Shown: piece by piece, positions 46,916 through 55,623 of the stretch
Layout of the letters: each line of letters opens with the position of its first letter
How positions within the stretch are numbered: position 1 is the first letter of the stretch
Assembly: GCF_030160235.1 (NCBI RefSeq)
Contig: NZ_BSNY01000021.1
Coordinates: forward strand, 124,001-188,000
DNA: 64,000 nucleotides
From: Mesorhizobium huakuii
GTDB lineage: Bacteria > Pseudomonadota > Alphaproteobacteria > Rhizobiales > Rhizobiaceae
Direction of reading: 5' to 3'
Notes under the pieces: generated by a model
What the model was told of the DNA's origin: nothing
Database searches by the model: none
The model's input: the letters and a program-made list of their open reading frames with translations, nothing else
Program-made: the position numbers and the translations under genes

Positions 46916-47287
46916 TCACGAACATGATTGCAGCGGTCCCATTTCTTCAAGGCCGGGAATGGTGACGAAGACGCCATCCCCACCCTTGTTGGTGACCAGA
47001 ATTGTCTCGATCGTCGTCCCCGCCTCGCCTTCGGCCGAACAGGTCGAACGCAGCGATTGCGTGCCTGGCGCCGATGTCAATTGCTGCTCGAACCGGCAGC
47101 CGCTGCCATAGGTCTCGATGCCTTCGGCGGTCAGCAGGACATAGGCATCACTGTCCTGATAACCGGCCTTCACGCCGGCACAGCCGACATCATTGCCCCA
47201 GGAGCCTGCCAGCACGCCAGCCGCCGTCGCCGGGCCACCGGCAACTGCCGCCAAGACCATCGAGATGAGCGCGGCCGAACGCGCCAA
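46916..47287 (-). CDS. Secreted four-cysteine protein (paralogue B)
   Basis: A 123-residue protein read from a TTG at 47287, three bases after the hydA stop and preceded by GGGGGT. The TTG gives a good signal peptide (MARSAALISM..., cleavage near ATA-AG). The first ATG would be 47260, leaving a truncated signal. Cysteines occur as VGCAG, GCRFE, TCSAEGEAG and QSCS, matching paralogue A. It lies directly downstream of the dihydropyrimidinase gene and could be co-transcribed with it. Function unknown. Confidence 0.6.
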   Translation of the reverse strand: MARSAALISMVLAAVAGGPATAAGVLAGSWGNDVGCAGVKAGYQDSDAYVLLTAEGIETYGSGCRFEQQLTSAPGTQSLRSTCSAEGEAGTTIETILVTNKGGDGVFVTIPGLEEMGPLQSCS

Positions 47288-47289
47288 GC

Positions 47290-48741
47290 TCAGACCCCCG
47301 TCGCCGGGATGCCGGTGCGTTCCACCTTGCGCGGCGCTGTGATCTCTTTCCACGTCGACAACGCCCGGTTGACCGCCGCGTTCGGCTCGCGGCCGACGAA
47401 CTCGCCATGGCCGGGCTTGGCCTTCACCTCGGCCTCCTCGATCGACAATTCGCCGCGCGAAAAGACGAAACGCGGCAGGCCGGTCACCTCGACGCCTTCG
47501 AAGACGTTGTAATCGATCACCGACTGCTGCTTCTTGGCTGAAATCGTCTTCTTGCGCTTCGGGTCCCAGACGATGATGTCAGCGTCGGCACCTTCGACGA
47601 TGGCGCCTTTCTTCGGATACATGTTGAGGATCTTGGCGATGTTGGTCGAGGTCACCGCGACGAACTCGTTCATCGTCAGCCGCCCGGTGTTGACGCCCTT
47701 GGTCCACAGCACCGGCAGGCGATCCTCGAGGCCGCCCGTGCCGTTGGGGATCTTGGTGAAATCGCCGACGCCGAAGCGCTTCTGCTTGGTGGTGAAGGCG
47801 CAATGGTCGGTCGCTACCACTTGCAGCGACCCGGCCTGCAGGCCGGCCCACAACGAGTCCTGGTGCAATTTGTTGCGGAAGGGCGGGCTCATCACGCGGC
47901 GCGCCGCATGGTCCCAATCCTTGTTGAAATACTCCGTCTCGTCGAGCGTGAGGTGCTGGACCAGCGGCTCACCGAAGACGCGCATGCCCTTCTGCCGCGC
48001 CCTGCGGATGGCCTCGTGCGCCTGCTCGCAGGAGACGTGCACGACATAGAGCGGCACGCCCGCCATGTCGGCAATCATGATGGCGCGGTTGGTCGCCTCG
48101 CCTTCCACTTCCGGGGGCCGCGAATAGGCATGGCCCTCGGGACCGTTGTTGCCGGCGGCGAGCAGCTTCTGCGACAGGGCCGCGACCACGTCGCCATTCT
48201 CGGCATGCACCAGCGGCAGCGCGCCAAGGTCGGCGCAGCGCTGGAACGACGCATACATCTCGTCGTCGTCCACCATCAGCGCGCCCTTGTAGGCCATGAA
48301 GTGCTTGAACGAGGTGATGCCCTTGTCGACGACGGTCGCCATCTCGTCGAACACCTGCTTGCCCCACCAGGTGATCGCCATGTGGAAGGAATAGTCGCAG
48401 GCAGCCTTCGACGTCTTGTTGTCCCACATCTGCAGGGCTTCGAGCAGCGACTGCTTCGGCGCCGGCAGGCAGAAATCGACCACCATCGTCGTGCCGCCGG
48501 CAAGGGCCGCCCGCGTGCCGGATTCGAAATCGTCGGCCGAATAGGTACCCATGAACGGCATTTCGAGATGGGTGTGCGGATCGATGCCGCCCGGCATCAC
48601 ATAGCAGCCGGTGGCGTCGTACTCATGGTCGCCATGCAGGTCGGAACCGATGGCGACGATCTTGCCGTGGCGGAACAGCACGTCGGCCTTCCAGCTGCGG
48701 TCGGCGGTGACGACGGTGCCGTTCTTGATGACTTTGGTCAT
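47290..48741 (-). CDS. hydA: Dihydropyrimidinase (D-hydantoinase)
   Basis: A 483-residue cyclic amidohydrolase. The metal site is complete: DPHTHLE near residue 57, the carbamylated Lys in TSFKHFMAYKG near 150, HAENGD, VVHVSC and the Asp in ATDHCAF. It opens 5,6-dihydrouracil or dihydrothymine to N-carbamoyl-beta-amino acids, step 2 of reductive pyrimidine degradation, and many such enzymes also act on hydantoins. It follows hyuC by 64 bases in one operon with the aminotransferase. Confidence 0.94.
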   Translation of the reverse strand: MTKVIKNGTVVTADRSWKADVLFRHGKIVAIGSDLHGDHEYDATGCYVMPGGIDPHTHLEMPFMGTYSADDFESGTRAALAGGTTMVVDFCLPAPKQSLLEALQMWDNKTSKAACDYSFHMAITWWGKQVFDEMATVVDKGITSFKHFMAYKGALMVDDDEMYASFQRCADLGALPLVHAENGDVVAALSQKLLAAGNNGPEGHAYSRPPEVEGEATNRAIMIADMAGVPLYVVHVSCEQAHEAIRRARQKGMRVFGEPLVQHLTLDETEYFNKDWDHAARRVMSPPFRNKLHQDSLWAGLQAGSLQVVATDHCAFTTKQKRFGVGDFTKIPNGTGGLEDRLPVLWTKGVNTGRLTMNEFVAVTSTNIAKILNMYPKKGAIVEGADADIIVWDPKRKKTISAKKQQSVIDYNVFEGVEVTGLPRFVFSRGELSIEEAEVKAKPGHGEFVGREPNAAVNRALSTWKEITAPRKVERTGIPATGV

Positions 48742-48805
48742 TTTCTGTTCCCTTGTTCTCTTCGCGCTTCTTTATGAGCGGCGTTTGGAATCTAGATGGC
48801 TAAGT

Positions 48806-50056
48806 TCACTCCACGATGACGGCGGTCTCCACCACCGCATGGAACAGCACATCGGCGCCTGCGCTCGCCCATTCCTTGGTGATTTCCTCGGCCTCGTTGT
48901 GTGACAACCCATCGACGCAAGGGCACATCACCATGGCGGTCGGTGCGACGCGGTTGATCCAGCAGGCATCATGGCCGGCGCCGGACACGATGTTGCGATG
49001 TGTGTAGCCAAGCCGGTCGGCGGCATCGCGGATGGCCTTCACACAGCCGGCATCAAAGGTGACCGGATCGAAATGGCCGACCTGCTCGATCTTGTACTGG
49101 ATGTCGAGCGCCTCGCAGATCGTGTCGATGCCTTCGCGGACGCGCGCATCCATGGCGTCGAGCACTTCCTTCTCCGGCGAGCGGATATCGATGGTGAAGA
49201 CGGTGCGGCCGGCGATGATGTTGCGCGAGTTGGGGTAGGCCTCCATGTGGCCGACCGCGCCGACGGCGTCCGGCTGGTAATCCATGGCGATCTCGTGCAC
49301 CAGTTCGATCACACGCGCCATGCCGAGCCCGGCATTGCGGCGCTTGGGCATTGGCGTCGAGCCGGTATGGGCTTCCTTGCCGGTCAGTGTCACCTGCAGC
49401 CATTTAAGGCCCTGGCCGTGGGTGACGACGCCGATGTCGATGTCCTCGTCCTCGAGGATCGGGCCCTGCTCGATATGCAGTTCGAAGAAGGCGTGGATCT
49501 TGCGATCGCCGACCTTCTCGGTGCCCTTCCAGCCGATGCGCTCCAGCTCCTCGCCGAATTTCTTGCCGTTCTTGTCCGTGTGCTCGTAGACGTCGGCCTG
49601 GTCGAGCACGCCGGCGAACACGCCCGACGCCATCATCGCCGGCGCGAAGCGCGCGCCTTCCTCGTTGGTCCAGTTGGTGACGACGATCGGATGTTTCGTC
49701 TTGATGCCGAGATCGTTGAGCGAGCGCACGATCTCCAGCCCGCCGAGAACGCCAAGCACGCCATCATATTTGCCGCCGGTCGGCTGCGTATCGAGATGGC
49801 TGCCGACATAGACCGGCGGCAGGCTGGGGTCGGTACCTTCACGGCGGGCAAACATCGTGCCCATCTCGTCGACGCCCATTTCGAGCCCGGCGGCATCGCA
49901 CCAGCGCTTGAACAGATGCCGGCCCTCGCCGTCCTCGTCGGTCACGGTCTGGCGATTGTTGCCGCCGGCAATGCCGGGGCCGATCTTCGCCATCTCCATC
50001 AACGAATCCCACAAACGGTCTGAATTGATTCGCAGATTCTCGCCGGGTGCGGCCAT
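48806..50056 (-). CDS. Zn-dependent N-carbamoyl amidohydrolase (beta-ureidopropionase type)
   Basis: A 416-residue M20-family hydrolase of the AmaB/HyuC/Pyd3 type. Metal and substrate segments are VGSHLDTQPTGGKYDG, TNEEGARFAP, FFELHIEQGPILE and GAGHDACW. It hydrolyses N-carbamoyl-beta-alanine or N-carbamoyl-beta-aminoisobutyrate to the beta-amino acid, CO2 and NH3, step 3 of the pathway. L-N-carbamoylase relatives share the motifs; the context with preTA, hydA and the beta-alanine aminotransferase decides for the pyrimidine role. Confidence 0.92.
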   Translation of the reverse strand: MAAPGENLRINSDRLWDSLMEMAKIGPGIAGGNNRQTVTDEDGEGRHLFKRWCDAAGLEMGVDEMGTMFARREGTDPSLPPVYVGSHLDTQPTGGKYDGVLGVLGGLEIVRSLNDLGIKTKHPIVVTNWTNEEGARFAPAMMASGVFAGVLDQADVYEHTDKNGKKFGEELERIGWKGTEKVGDRKIHAFFELHIEQGPILEDEDIDIGVVTHGQGLKWLQVTLTGKEAHTGSTPMPKRRNAGLGMARVIELVHEIAMDYQPDAVGAVGHMEAYPNSRNIIAGRTVFTIDIRSPEKEVLDAMDARVREGIDTICEALDIQYKIEQVGHFDPVTFDAGCVKAIRDAADRLGYTHRNIVSGAGHDACWINRVAPTAMVMCPCVDGLSHNEAEEITKEWASAGADVLFHAVVETAVIVE

Positions 50057-50065
50057 GTATCGTCC

Positions 50066-50416
50066 TTATGCTTTTAGTTCGGTGAGAAACATTTGCGCCA
50101 AGCGCGGCTCTCCCGGCCGATTGGACCCTTGTTCCGCCCTCAGTTCAACCAGTCGCTGCATGGGAGCAAACAGGTCGGCGAAACCCATCTTATCCCGAAG
50201 CACGACAAGCTCGTGTCCTATCGCCTCCAGCCGCGTAACACTCTGCGGTAAATAACGCTCGTCGAGATAGGCTGGAACAGTCCCTTCGTTCTGGCCGAAC
50301 AGACCCCACCGACCGTCGGCGCAATCGCGAAGTGCAACAAGCAAGGCGTCGAGATAGGCAGTCGCGAGAGACTGCCTATCCTTTTCCAACGCTGCCTCGC
50401 GCTTGGCGGAGACCAT
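50066..50416 (-). CDS. Protein of unknown family inside the pyrimidine operon
   Basis: A 116-residue soluble, helix-rich protein with no signal peptide. It contains ATAYLDALLVALRDCADGRW near residues 18-37 and a GLFGQNE segment, then a mainly helical C-terminal half. I recognise no domain. It lies 11 bases after the aminotransferase stop and 9 bases before the hyuC start, so it is a true operon member. Its codon use is less GC-rich than that of its neighbours, hinting at later insertion into the operon. Confidence 0.65.
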   Translation of the reverse strand: MVSAKREAALEKDRQSLATAYLDALLVALRDCADGRWGLFGQNEGTVPAYLDERYLPQSVTRLEAIGHELVVLRDKMGFADLFAPMQRLVELRAEQGSNRPGEPRLAQMFLTELKA

Positions 50417-50427
50417 TCACACCCTTC

Positions 50428-51756
50428 CTAGTCTATTGACCGCAGCACTTCACGCACATGGTCGATCAGTTCGTTGATCTGGCCCTTGGTGATGATCAGC
50501 GGCGGCGACAGCGCGATGATGTCGCCGGTGGTGCGGATCAGCGCGCCGCGCTCGAACGCCTTGACGAAGGCCGAGAAGGCACGCTTGGTCGGGCTGCCGG
50601 CGATCGGCGCCAGTTCGATCGCGCCGATCAGGCCGATGTTCCTGATGTCGATGACATGCGGCTCGCCTTTCAGCGAATGCAGCGCGTCCTCCCAATAGGG
50701 CGCCAGTTCCTCGCCACGGGTGAGCAGGCCCTCTTCCTTGTAGGTGTCGAGCGTGCCCAAGGCCGCGGCGCAGGCGATCGGATTGCCCGAATAGGTGTAG
50801 CCGTGGAAGAACTCGATCATGTGCTCGGGGCCGGTCATGAAGGCGTCGTGGATCTCCTTCTTCACGAACACCGCGCCCATCGGGATGACGCCGTTGGAGA
50901 CGCCCTTGGCGGTGGTCATGATATCGGGAACCACACCGAAATAGTCGGCCGCGAACGGCGCGCCTAGACGGCCGAAACCGGTGATGACCTCGTCGAAGAT
51001 CAACAGGATGCCGTGCTTGGTGCAGATTTCGCGCAGCTTCTGTAGATAGCCCTTTGGCGGCAGGATGACGCCGGTGGAACCGGCGACCGGCTCGACGATG
51101 ACGGCGGCGATGGTCGAGGCGTCATGCAGGGTGACGATGCGCTCCAGCTCGTTGGCGAGCTCCGCGCCATATTCCGGCACGCCCTTGGAGAAAGCGTTCT
51201 TTTCCGGCAGATGCGTGTGCGGCATGTGGTCGACGCCGCCGAGCAGCGTGCCGAACATCTTGCGGTTGGAGACGATGCCGCCGACCGAGATGCCGCCGAA
51301 ATTGACGCCGTGATAGCCGCGCTCGCGGCCGATCAGGCGGGTACGCGCGCCCTCGCCCTTCATCCGGTGATAGGCGATCGCCATCTTCAGCGCTGTCTCG
51401 ACAGATTCCGAACCGGAATTGGTGAAGAAGACATGGTCCATGCCCTTGGGCGCGATGTCGACCAGGCGGTTGGCCAGCTCGAACACGATCGGATGGCCCA
51501 TCTGGAAGGCCGGGGCATAGTCAAGTTCGGCGGCCTGGTGCTGGATCGCCTCGGTGATCTTCGGCCGGCAGTGGCCGGCATTGACGCACCACAGGCCTGC
51601 GGTGCCGTCCAGCACCTTGCGGCCATCGCTGGTGGTGTAATGCATGTCCTTGGCGGACACGAACATGCGTGGCGCCTGCTTGAACTGCCGGTTTGCCGTG
51701 AACGGCATCCAGAATGCGCTGAGATCGTTCGGCGTGACTTTCAGCCGGTTGGACAT
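50428..51756 (-). CDS. Class III omega-aminotransferase (beta-alanine:pyruvate type)
   Basis: A 442-residue fold I aminotransferase. The PLP Lys is in TTAKGVSNG near residue 285; FTNSGSESVETALK and LIFDEVITGFGRLG are the cofactor segments, and the N-terminal DLSAFWMPFTANRQFK is typical of beta-alanine:pyruvate aminotransferases. It would convert beta-alanine (or beta-aminoisobutyrate) to the semialdehyde, the step after beta-ureidopropionase. It heads the operon with hyuC and hydA, and a RutR-type operator lies 79 bases upstream. Confidence 0.9.
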   Translation of the reverse strand: MSNRLKVTPNDLSAFWMPFTANRQFKQAPRMFVSAKDMHYTTSDGRKVLDGTAGLWCVNAGHCRPKITEAIQHQAAELDYAPAFQMGHPIVFELANRLVDIAPKGMDHVFFTNSGSESVETALKMAIAYHRMKGEGARTRLIGRERGYHGVNFGGISVGGIVSNRKMFGTLLGGVDHMPHTHLPEKNAFSKGVPEYGAELANELERIVTLHDASTIAAVIVEPVAGSTGVILPPKGYLQKLREICTKHGILLIFDEVITGFGRLGAPFAADYFGVVPDIMTTAKGVSNGVIPMGAVFVKKEIHDAFMTGPEHMIEFFHGYTYSGNPIACAAALGTLDTYKEEGLLTRGEELAPYWEDALHSLKGEPHVIDIRNIGLIGAIELAPIAGSPTKRAFSAFVKAFERGALIRTTGDIIALSPPLIITKGQINELIDHVREVLRSID

Positions 51757-51834
51757 GACCAAGACTTCCCCTTGTAACCTGTTTCGGTGCGTCCAACGCT
51801 TGGTCTTTGCGCCATTTTCATGCTACGCAAATTT

Positions 51835-51850
51835 TTGACCGATTGGACAA
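51835..51850. promoter_or_regulatory. RutR-type operator between the aminotransferase and tetR genes
   Basis: TTGACCGATTGGACAA matches 12 of the 14 fixed positions of the RutR consensus TTGACCANNTGGTCAA. It is in the divergent promoter region, 79 bases from the aminotransferase start and 134 from the tetR start. Confidence 0.82.
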
Positions 51851-51947
51851 ACGTTAGCACCGCCCTGTCGGCGGTCAAGGGATTACTAGCGGAAATGCGG
51901 CTCCTGAAGTGCGTTCCACAGCCTAGGGAAAAACTGGTCCAGAGAAT

Positions 51948-51962
51948 TGGTCCAGATGACCA
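51948..51962. promoter_or_regulatory. Possible second operator near the tetR start
   Basis: TGGTC-N5-GACCA is a perfect inverted repeat made of the RutR half-site TGGTC. TGGTCCAGA also occurs as a direct repeat at 51935-51943 and 51948-51956. It ends 22 bases before the GTG of tetR and could serve autoregulation. Confidence 0.5.
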
Positions 51963-51983
51963 CCAACATGAGGGTTCGCAACG

Positions 51984-52619
51984 GTGAACACCGGCACGGA
52001 AGCCCCTCGCCGCACCCGCATCCAGCAGGAAAAGCGCGAACTCATCCTGGAGGCCGCGCTCGAAGTGTTCTCCACCCATGGCTTCCGCGGCTCCACCATC
52101 GACCAGATCGCCGAAGCCGCCGGCATGTCGAAGCCGAACCTGCTCTATTACTTCCGCCGCAAGGAGGACATTCACGAGACGTTGATGCAGCGCCTGCTCG
52201 ACACCTGGCTGGCGCCGCTACGCGAACTCGACGACATCGGCGATCCGATGACCGAGCTCAGGAGCTATATCAGGCGCAAGCTCGAAATGGCGCGCGATTT
52301 CCCGCGCGAGAGCCGGCTGTTCGCCAACGAGATCCTGCAAGGCGCGCCGCGCATTATGCCGCTGCTGGCGGGCGAGTTGAAAACGCTGGTCGACGAGAAG
52401 GCCGCCGTCATCAAGGGCTGGATGCGTGCCGGCAAGATCGCCAGGACCGACCCCTGGCACCTGATCTTCTCGATCTGGGCAACGACGCAGCATTATGCCG
52501 ACTTCGACGTCCAGGTCCGCGCGGTGCTCGGGCCGAACCGCGGTGGCGACGGCCGCTTCGAGGACGCGGCACGATTCCTGGAGCAGTTGTTTCTTGAGGG
52601 GCTGAAGCCGAAGGGCTGA
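51984..52619 (+). CDS. RutR-like TetR regulator of pyrimidine degradation
   Basis: A 211-residue TetR regulator with helix-turn-helix at about 20-65 (GSTIDQIAEAAGMSKPNLLYYF) and a YcdC/RutR-type C-terminal domain. RutR in E. coli binds uracil and thymine as effectors. Sequence type, position divergent from the beta-alanine aminotransferase operon, and RutR-like sites before both pyrimidine operons all agree. It uses a GTG start at 51984 with GAGGG upstream; no in-frame ATG is available nearby. Confidence 0.87.
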   Translation: MNTGTEAPRRTRIQQEKRELILEAALEVFSTHGFRGSTIDQIAEAAGMSKPNLLYYFRRKEDIHETLMQRLLDTWLAPLRELDDIGDPMTELRSYIRRKLEMARDFPRESRLFANEILQGAPRIMPLLAGELKTLVDEKAAVIKGWMRAGKIARTDPWHLIFSIWATTQHYADFDVQVRAVLGPNRGGDGRFEDAARFLEQLFLEGLKPKG

Positions 52620-52635
52620 CCCCCGCCACGGCGGC

Positions 52636-53508
52636 TCAGGCGCTGCGCCGCTCGGCCGGAAGATCTTCGAGCAGTTTCTGCAGCTTGGCAATCGAGTTCT
52701 GCTCGGCGAGCGGCGTGTAGACGATCAGCTTCATGTCCGAGCCGTCATCGATCGACAGGCTCATATGCTCGAACGCCATCGCGCCGGCGATCGGGTGCCG
52801 CAGATGCTTCATGCCGGACAGGCGATGCACGACGTCGCGCTGCGGCCACCATTCGCGGAACTCTGGGCTTGAGCGCATCATCAGGGCGATCAGCCGCTCG
52901 AAATCCGGATCGCCGACATATCTGGCGCTTTCGGCGCGGAACGCGGCAAGGGTTGCGCGCGCCAGCTGTTCCCAGTCCACCAAGAGATGCCGCCGGTGCG
53001 GATCGGTGAACACGCCGTGGATGATGTTGCGGGCGTCACCTTCGAGCTGGCCGTAATCGCCGAAAATGGCAACGGCCGCGTCGTTCCAGGCCAGCACGTC
53101 CCAGCGCGGACCGACGACATAGGCGGGCTGCAGGACAAGGCTCTGCAGCATATGCAGCAAAGGGCCTTCGACCTTTCCCGCCGCGATGCGCCGCCGCTCG
53201 GGCTGCTGGCGACCGGCGAGCGTGAACAGATGCCGCTTCTCGGCGGCGTCCAAACGCAGCGCGCCGCTGAGCGCCGTCAGAACCTCCACGGAAGGCCGCA
53301 CATCCCTGCCCTGTTCCAGCCAGGTGTACCAGGTGGTGCCAACGCCGGCGATCATCGCCACCTCTTCGCGACGCAGGCCCGGCGTGCGGCGCCTGAGACC
53401 AGTCGAGATGCCCGTCGCCGAGGGCGTCAGCCTTTCGCGCCTCGAGCGCAGGAAAGCCCCGAGTTCGCGCCGGCGGCTGTCTTCAGCGGAATGGGAGGGA
53501 GCATCCAT
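52636..53508 (-). CDS. XRE-family regulator with MmyB-like ligand domain
   Basis: A 290-residue protein with an N-terminal helix-turn-helix (about 15-80; LRREEVAMIAGVGTTWYTWLEQG) and a PAS-like MmyB/MLTR domain (about 105-285; PAYVVGPRWDVLAWNDAA). Such regulators control adjacent oxidoreductase genes and bind fatty-acid-like ligands in the known structure. It is divergent from two SDR genes, which it presumably regulates. An upstream open frame to 53904 is not supported. Confidence 0.88.
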   Translation of the reverse strand: MDAPSHSAEDSRRRELGAFLRSRRERLTPSATGISTGLRRRTPGLRREEVAMIAGVGTTWYTWLEQGRDVRPSVEVLTALSGALRLDAAEKRHLFTLAGRQQPERRRIAAGKVEGPLLHMLQSLVLQPAYVVGPRWDVLAWNDAAVAIFGDYGQLEGDARNIIHGVFTDPHRRHLLVDWEQLARATLAAFRAESARYVGDPDFERLIALMMRSSPEFREWWPQRDVVHRLSGMKHLRHPIAGAMAFEHMSLSIDDGSDMKLIVYTPLAEQNSIAKLQKLLEDLPAERRSA

Positions 53509-53611
53509 GCCTCCTATTATAGCAGTATTGATACCAGGATAAAGTTTGAACTGTTTGAGATCGGCCAGACGTCCCATCTTGCGTCCAGAGCAGCAACAGG
53601 AGGCTCTGGAC

Positions 53612-54451
53612 ATGGACCTGAAAGACAAGACAATCCTCATCACCGGCTCGACCGACGGCGTCGGCCGCGTCGTCGCGCAACGGCTGGGCGCCACCGGCGC
53701 CCGTGTGCTGGTGCACGGCCGCGACGCGGCGCGCGGCAAGGCAGCGGTCGCCGAGATCGAGACAGCCGGCGGCAAGGCTGAATTCCTCGCCGCCGACCTC
53801 GCCTCGCTGGCCGAGGTCCGCCGCCTCGCCGAGGCTGTACGTGCCCGCACGGACCGGCTCGATATCCTCGTCAACAATGCCGGCATCGGCACGGCAGGCG
53901 CCAAACGGCAGGTCAGTGCCGACGGCTACGAGCTGCGCTTCGCGGTCAACTATCTCGCCGGCTTCCTGCTAACCTCGGAGCTTCTGCCGCTGCTGAAGGC
54001 CAGCGCCCCGGCGCGCATCGTCAACGTCGCATCGGCCGGTCAGCAGGCGATCGATTTCGGCGACGTCATGCTGACCCATGGCTATAGCGGCGTGCGCGCC
54101 TACTGCCAGAGCAAGCTGGCGCAGATCCTGTTCACCGTCGATCTGGCGGAACAGCTGGAAGGCACCGGTATCACCGTCAACGCGCTGCATCCGGCGAGCT
54201 ACATGAACACCACCATGGTCCGGCAGGCGGGCGTGACGCCATGGAGTTCGGTCGAGACCGGCGCGGACGCCATCGTCAACCTTGCCGCCTCATCCGCGCT
54301 CGAAGGCCGCAGCGGCCTCTATTTCGATGGCCTGCGCGAAGCCCGCGCCGATGCCCAGGCCTACGACGCCAGGGCACGGCAACAATTGCGAAAGCTGAGC
54401 CTCGACCTTATCGGCCCGGCCTCCTCAAAATCCAGGGAACAGCACTCATGA
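53612..54451 (+). CDS. Short-chain dehydrogenase/reductase
   Basis: A 279-residue SDR of the retinol-dehydrogenase-like type: TGSTDGVGRVVAQRL near residue 12, NNAGIGT, Ser in NVASAGQ and Tyr/Lys in YCQSKLAQ. Substrate unknown. CAGGAGG stands upstream of the ATG. It is coupled to the next SDR gene by an ATGA overlap and divergent from the XRE regulator. Confidence 0.88.
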   Translation: MDLKDKTILITGSTDGVGRVVAQRLGATGARVLVHGRDAARGKAAVAEIETAGGKAEFLAADLASLAEVRRLAEAVRARTDRLDILVNNAGIGTAGAKRQVSADGYELRFAVNYLAGFLLTSELLPLLKASAPARIVNVASAGQQAIDFGDVMLTHGYSGVRAYCQSKLAQILFTVDLAEQLEGTGITVNALHPASYMNTTMVRQAGVTPWSSVETGADAIVNLAASSALEGRSGLYFDGLREARADAQAYDARARQQLRKLSLDLIGPASSKSREQHS

Positions 54452-55170
54452 TCAACAGAACGGAACACACAGTCATCATCGGCGGCTCGTCCGGCATCGG
54501 CCTGGCGACCGCGCGAAAACTGGTCGGTCCGGGCATGAAGGTGACGATCACCGGGCGCAACAAGGACAAGCTCATCAGCGCCTGGAACAGCCTCGGCGGT
54601 GCAGCCGACAAGGCCGCGTTCGATGCCTCGAAGCCCGACGAGGTCCGCCAGTTCTTCGAGCGCCTCGGCCCGTTCGACCATCTCGTCCTGGCGGCGAGCG
54701 GCGGCAAGGGCCTCGGTCCGTTCGAGACGCTTGACCTTGCCGATATCGGCAGCGGCGTCGAGGAGAAGGTGCGGCCGCAACTGTCCTGCCTGCAGGCCGC
54801 CTTGCCGACACTGAACAAATCGGGCTCGGTCACCTTCATATCGGCGGTGTCGGCTCAGGCCACAATGCCTGGCATCGCCGGCATCGGAGCGATCAACGGC
54901 ATGCTCTTGACCGTGGCGCCGATCCTCGCAGTCGAGCTGAAGCCGCTGCGCGTCAATGTCGTGGCGCCCGGCGTCATCGACACGCCGTGGTGGGATTTTT
55001 TGCCCGACGAGCAACGGCAGGCGGTCTTTGCCGAGTACGCCGGCAAGACGCCTGTCGGCCGCATCGGCCGCGCCGAGGACGTCGCCTCGGCGATAGCCTT
55101 CCTCGTCTCCAACGGCTTCATGACCGGCCAGGTGCTGACTTGCGATGGCGGGTTGCGGTTCGCGGCCTGA
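54448..55170 (+). CDS. Atypical SDR lacking the catalytic Tyr and Lys
   Basis: A 240-residue SDR with an intact cofactor motif GGSSGIGLATA near residue 11. The usual YxxxK is replaced: the aligned segment reads GIGAINGML, with Ile for Tyr and Asn for Lys. The Ser segment SAVSAQATM and the PGVIDTPWW segment are kept. It may bind NAD(P) without reducing a carbonyl, use another mechanism, or act as a partner of the first SDR, with which it is translationally coupled. Confidence 0.83.
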   Translation: MINRTEHTVIIGGSSGIGLATARKLVGPGMKVTITGRNKDKLISAWNSLGGAADKAAFDASKPDEVRQFFERLGPFDHLVLAASGGKGLGPFETLDLADIGSGVEEKVRPQLSCLQAALPTLNKSGSVTFISAVSAQATMPGIAGIGAINGMLLTVAPILAVELKPLRVNVVAPGVIDTPWWDFLPDEQRQAVFAEYAGKTPVGRIGRAEDVASAIAFLVSNGFMTGQVLTCDGGLRFAA

Positions 55171-55178
55171 GTTGGACC

Positions 55179-55556
55179 TCAGAGCGACTGCGCGATCAAA
55201 GTCAGGAAACCGCCGCCCAGCGCGACATTGCCGACGAAGCCGTTGATGCGCGCCGCGCGGTCCGGACCTTGGTGATCCCAGAAATTATGGAACATCGGCG
55301 TGGCGACAATCAGGAACAGCACCAGCACCGCGCTGGCGATTGCCGTCCAAAGGCCGGCCATCACCAGGACGCCTGCGATGATCTGGAGCACAATGCCGGC
55401 CCACAGTGCCAGCCGCGCCTGCGGCACGCCGCGCGCGGCCATCAGCCCGGTCAGGAAGGCCGCGTTTTGGATGTTGCGCAGGCCGGCGAAGACGAAGGCG
55501 CCGCCGAGCAACAGGCGGCCGAGAAACAACAGGGTCGATGGCAAATCGGCAGGCAT
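55179..55556 (-). CDS. DoxX-family membrane protein
   Basis: A 125-residue protein with four membrane helices and the DoxX pattern LGRLLLGGAFVFAGLRNIQN at the start and a conserved FHNFWDHQGPDR near residue 90. DoxX proteins are linked to redox balance and quinone or thiol stress in some bacteria. It lies downstream of the AhpD-like and Rrf2 genes in the same direction (gaps of 67 and 17 bases). Confidence 0.83.
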   Translation of the reverse strand: MPADLPSTLLFLGRLLLGGAFVFAGLRNIQNAAFLTGLMAARGVPQARLALWAGIVLQIIAGVLVMAGLWTAIASAVLVLFLIVATPMFHNFWDHQGPDRAARINGFVGNVALGGGFLTLIAQSL

Positions 55557-55623
55557 AAAACACTCCCTTTGAAAACAATGGGAGCGCCGCCTCCCCGACG
55601 GCGCTCCTTTGGCATGAGAGAAA

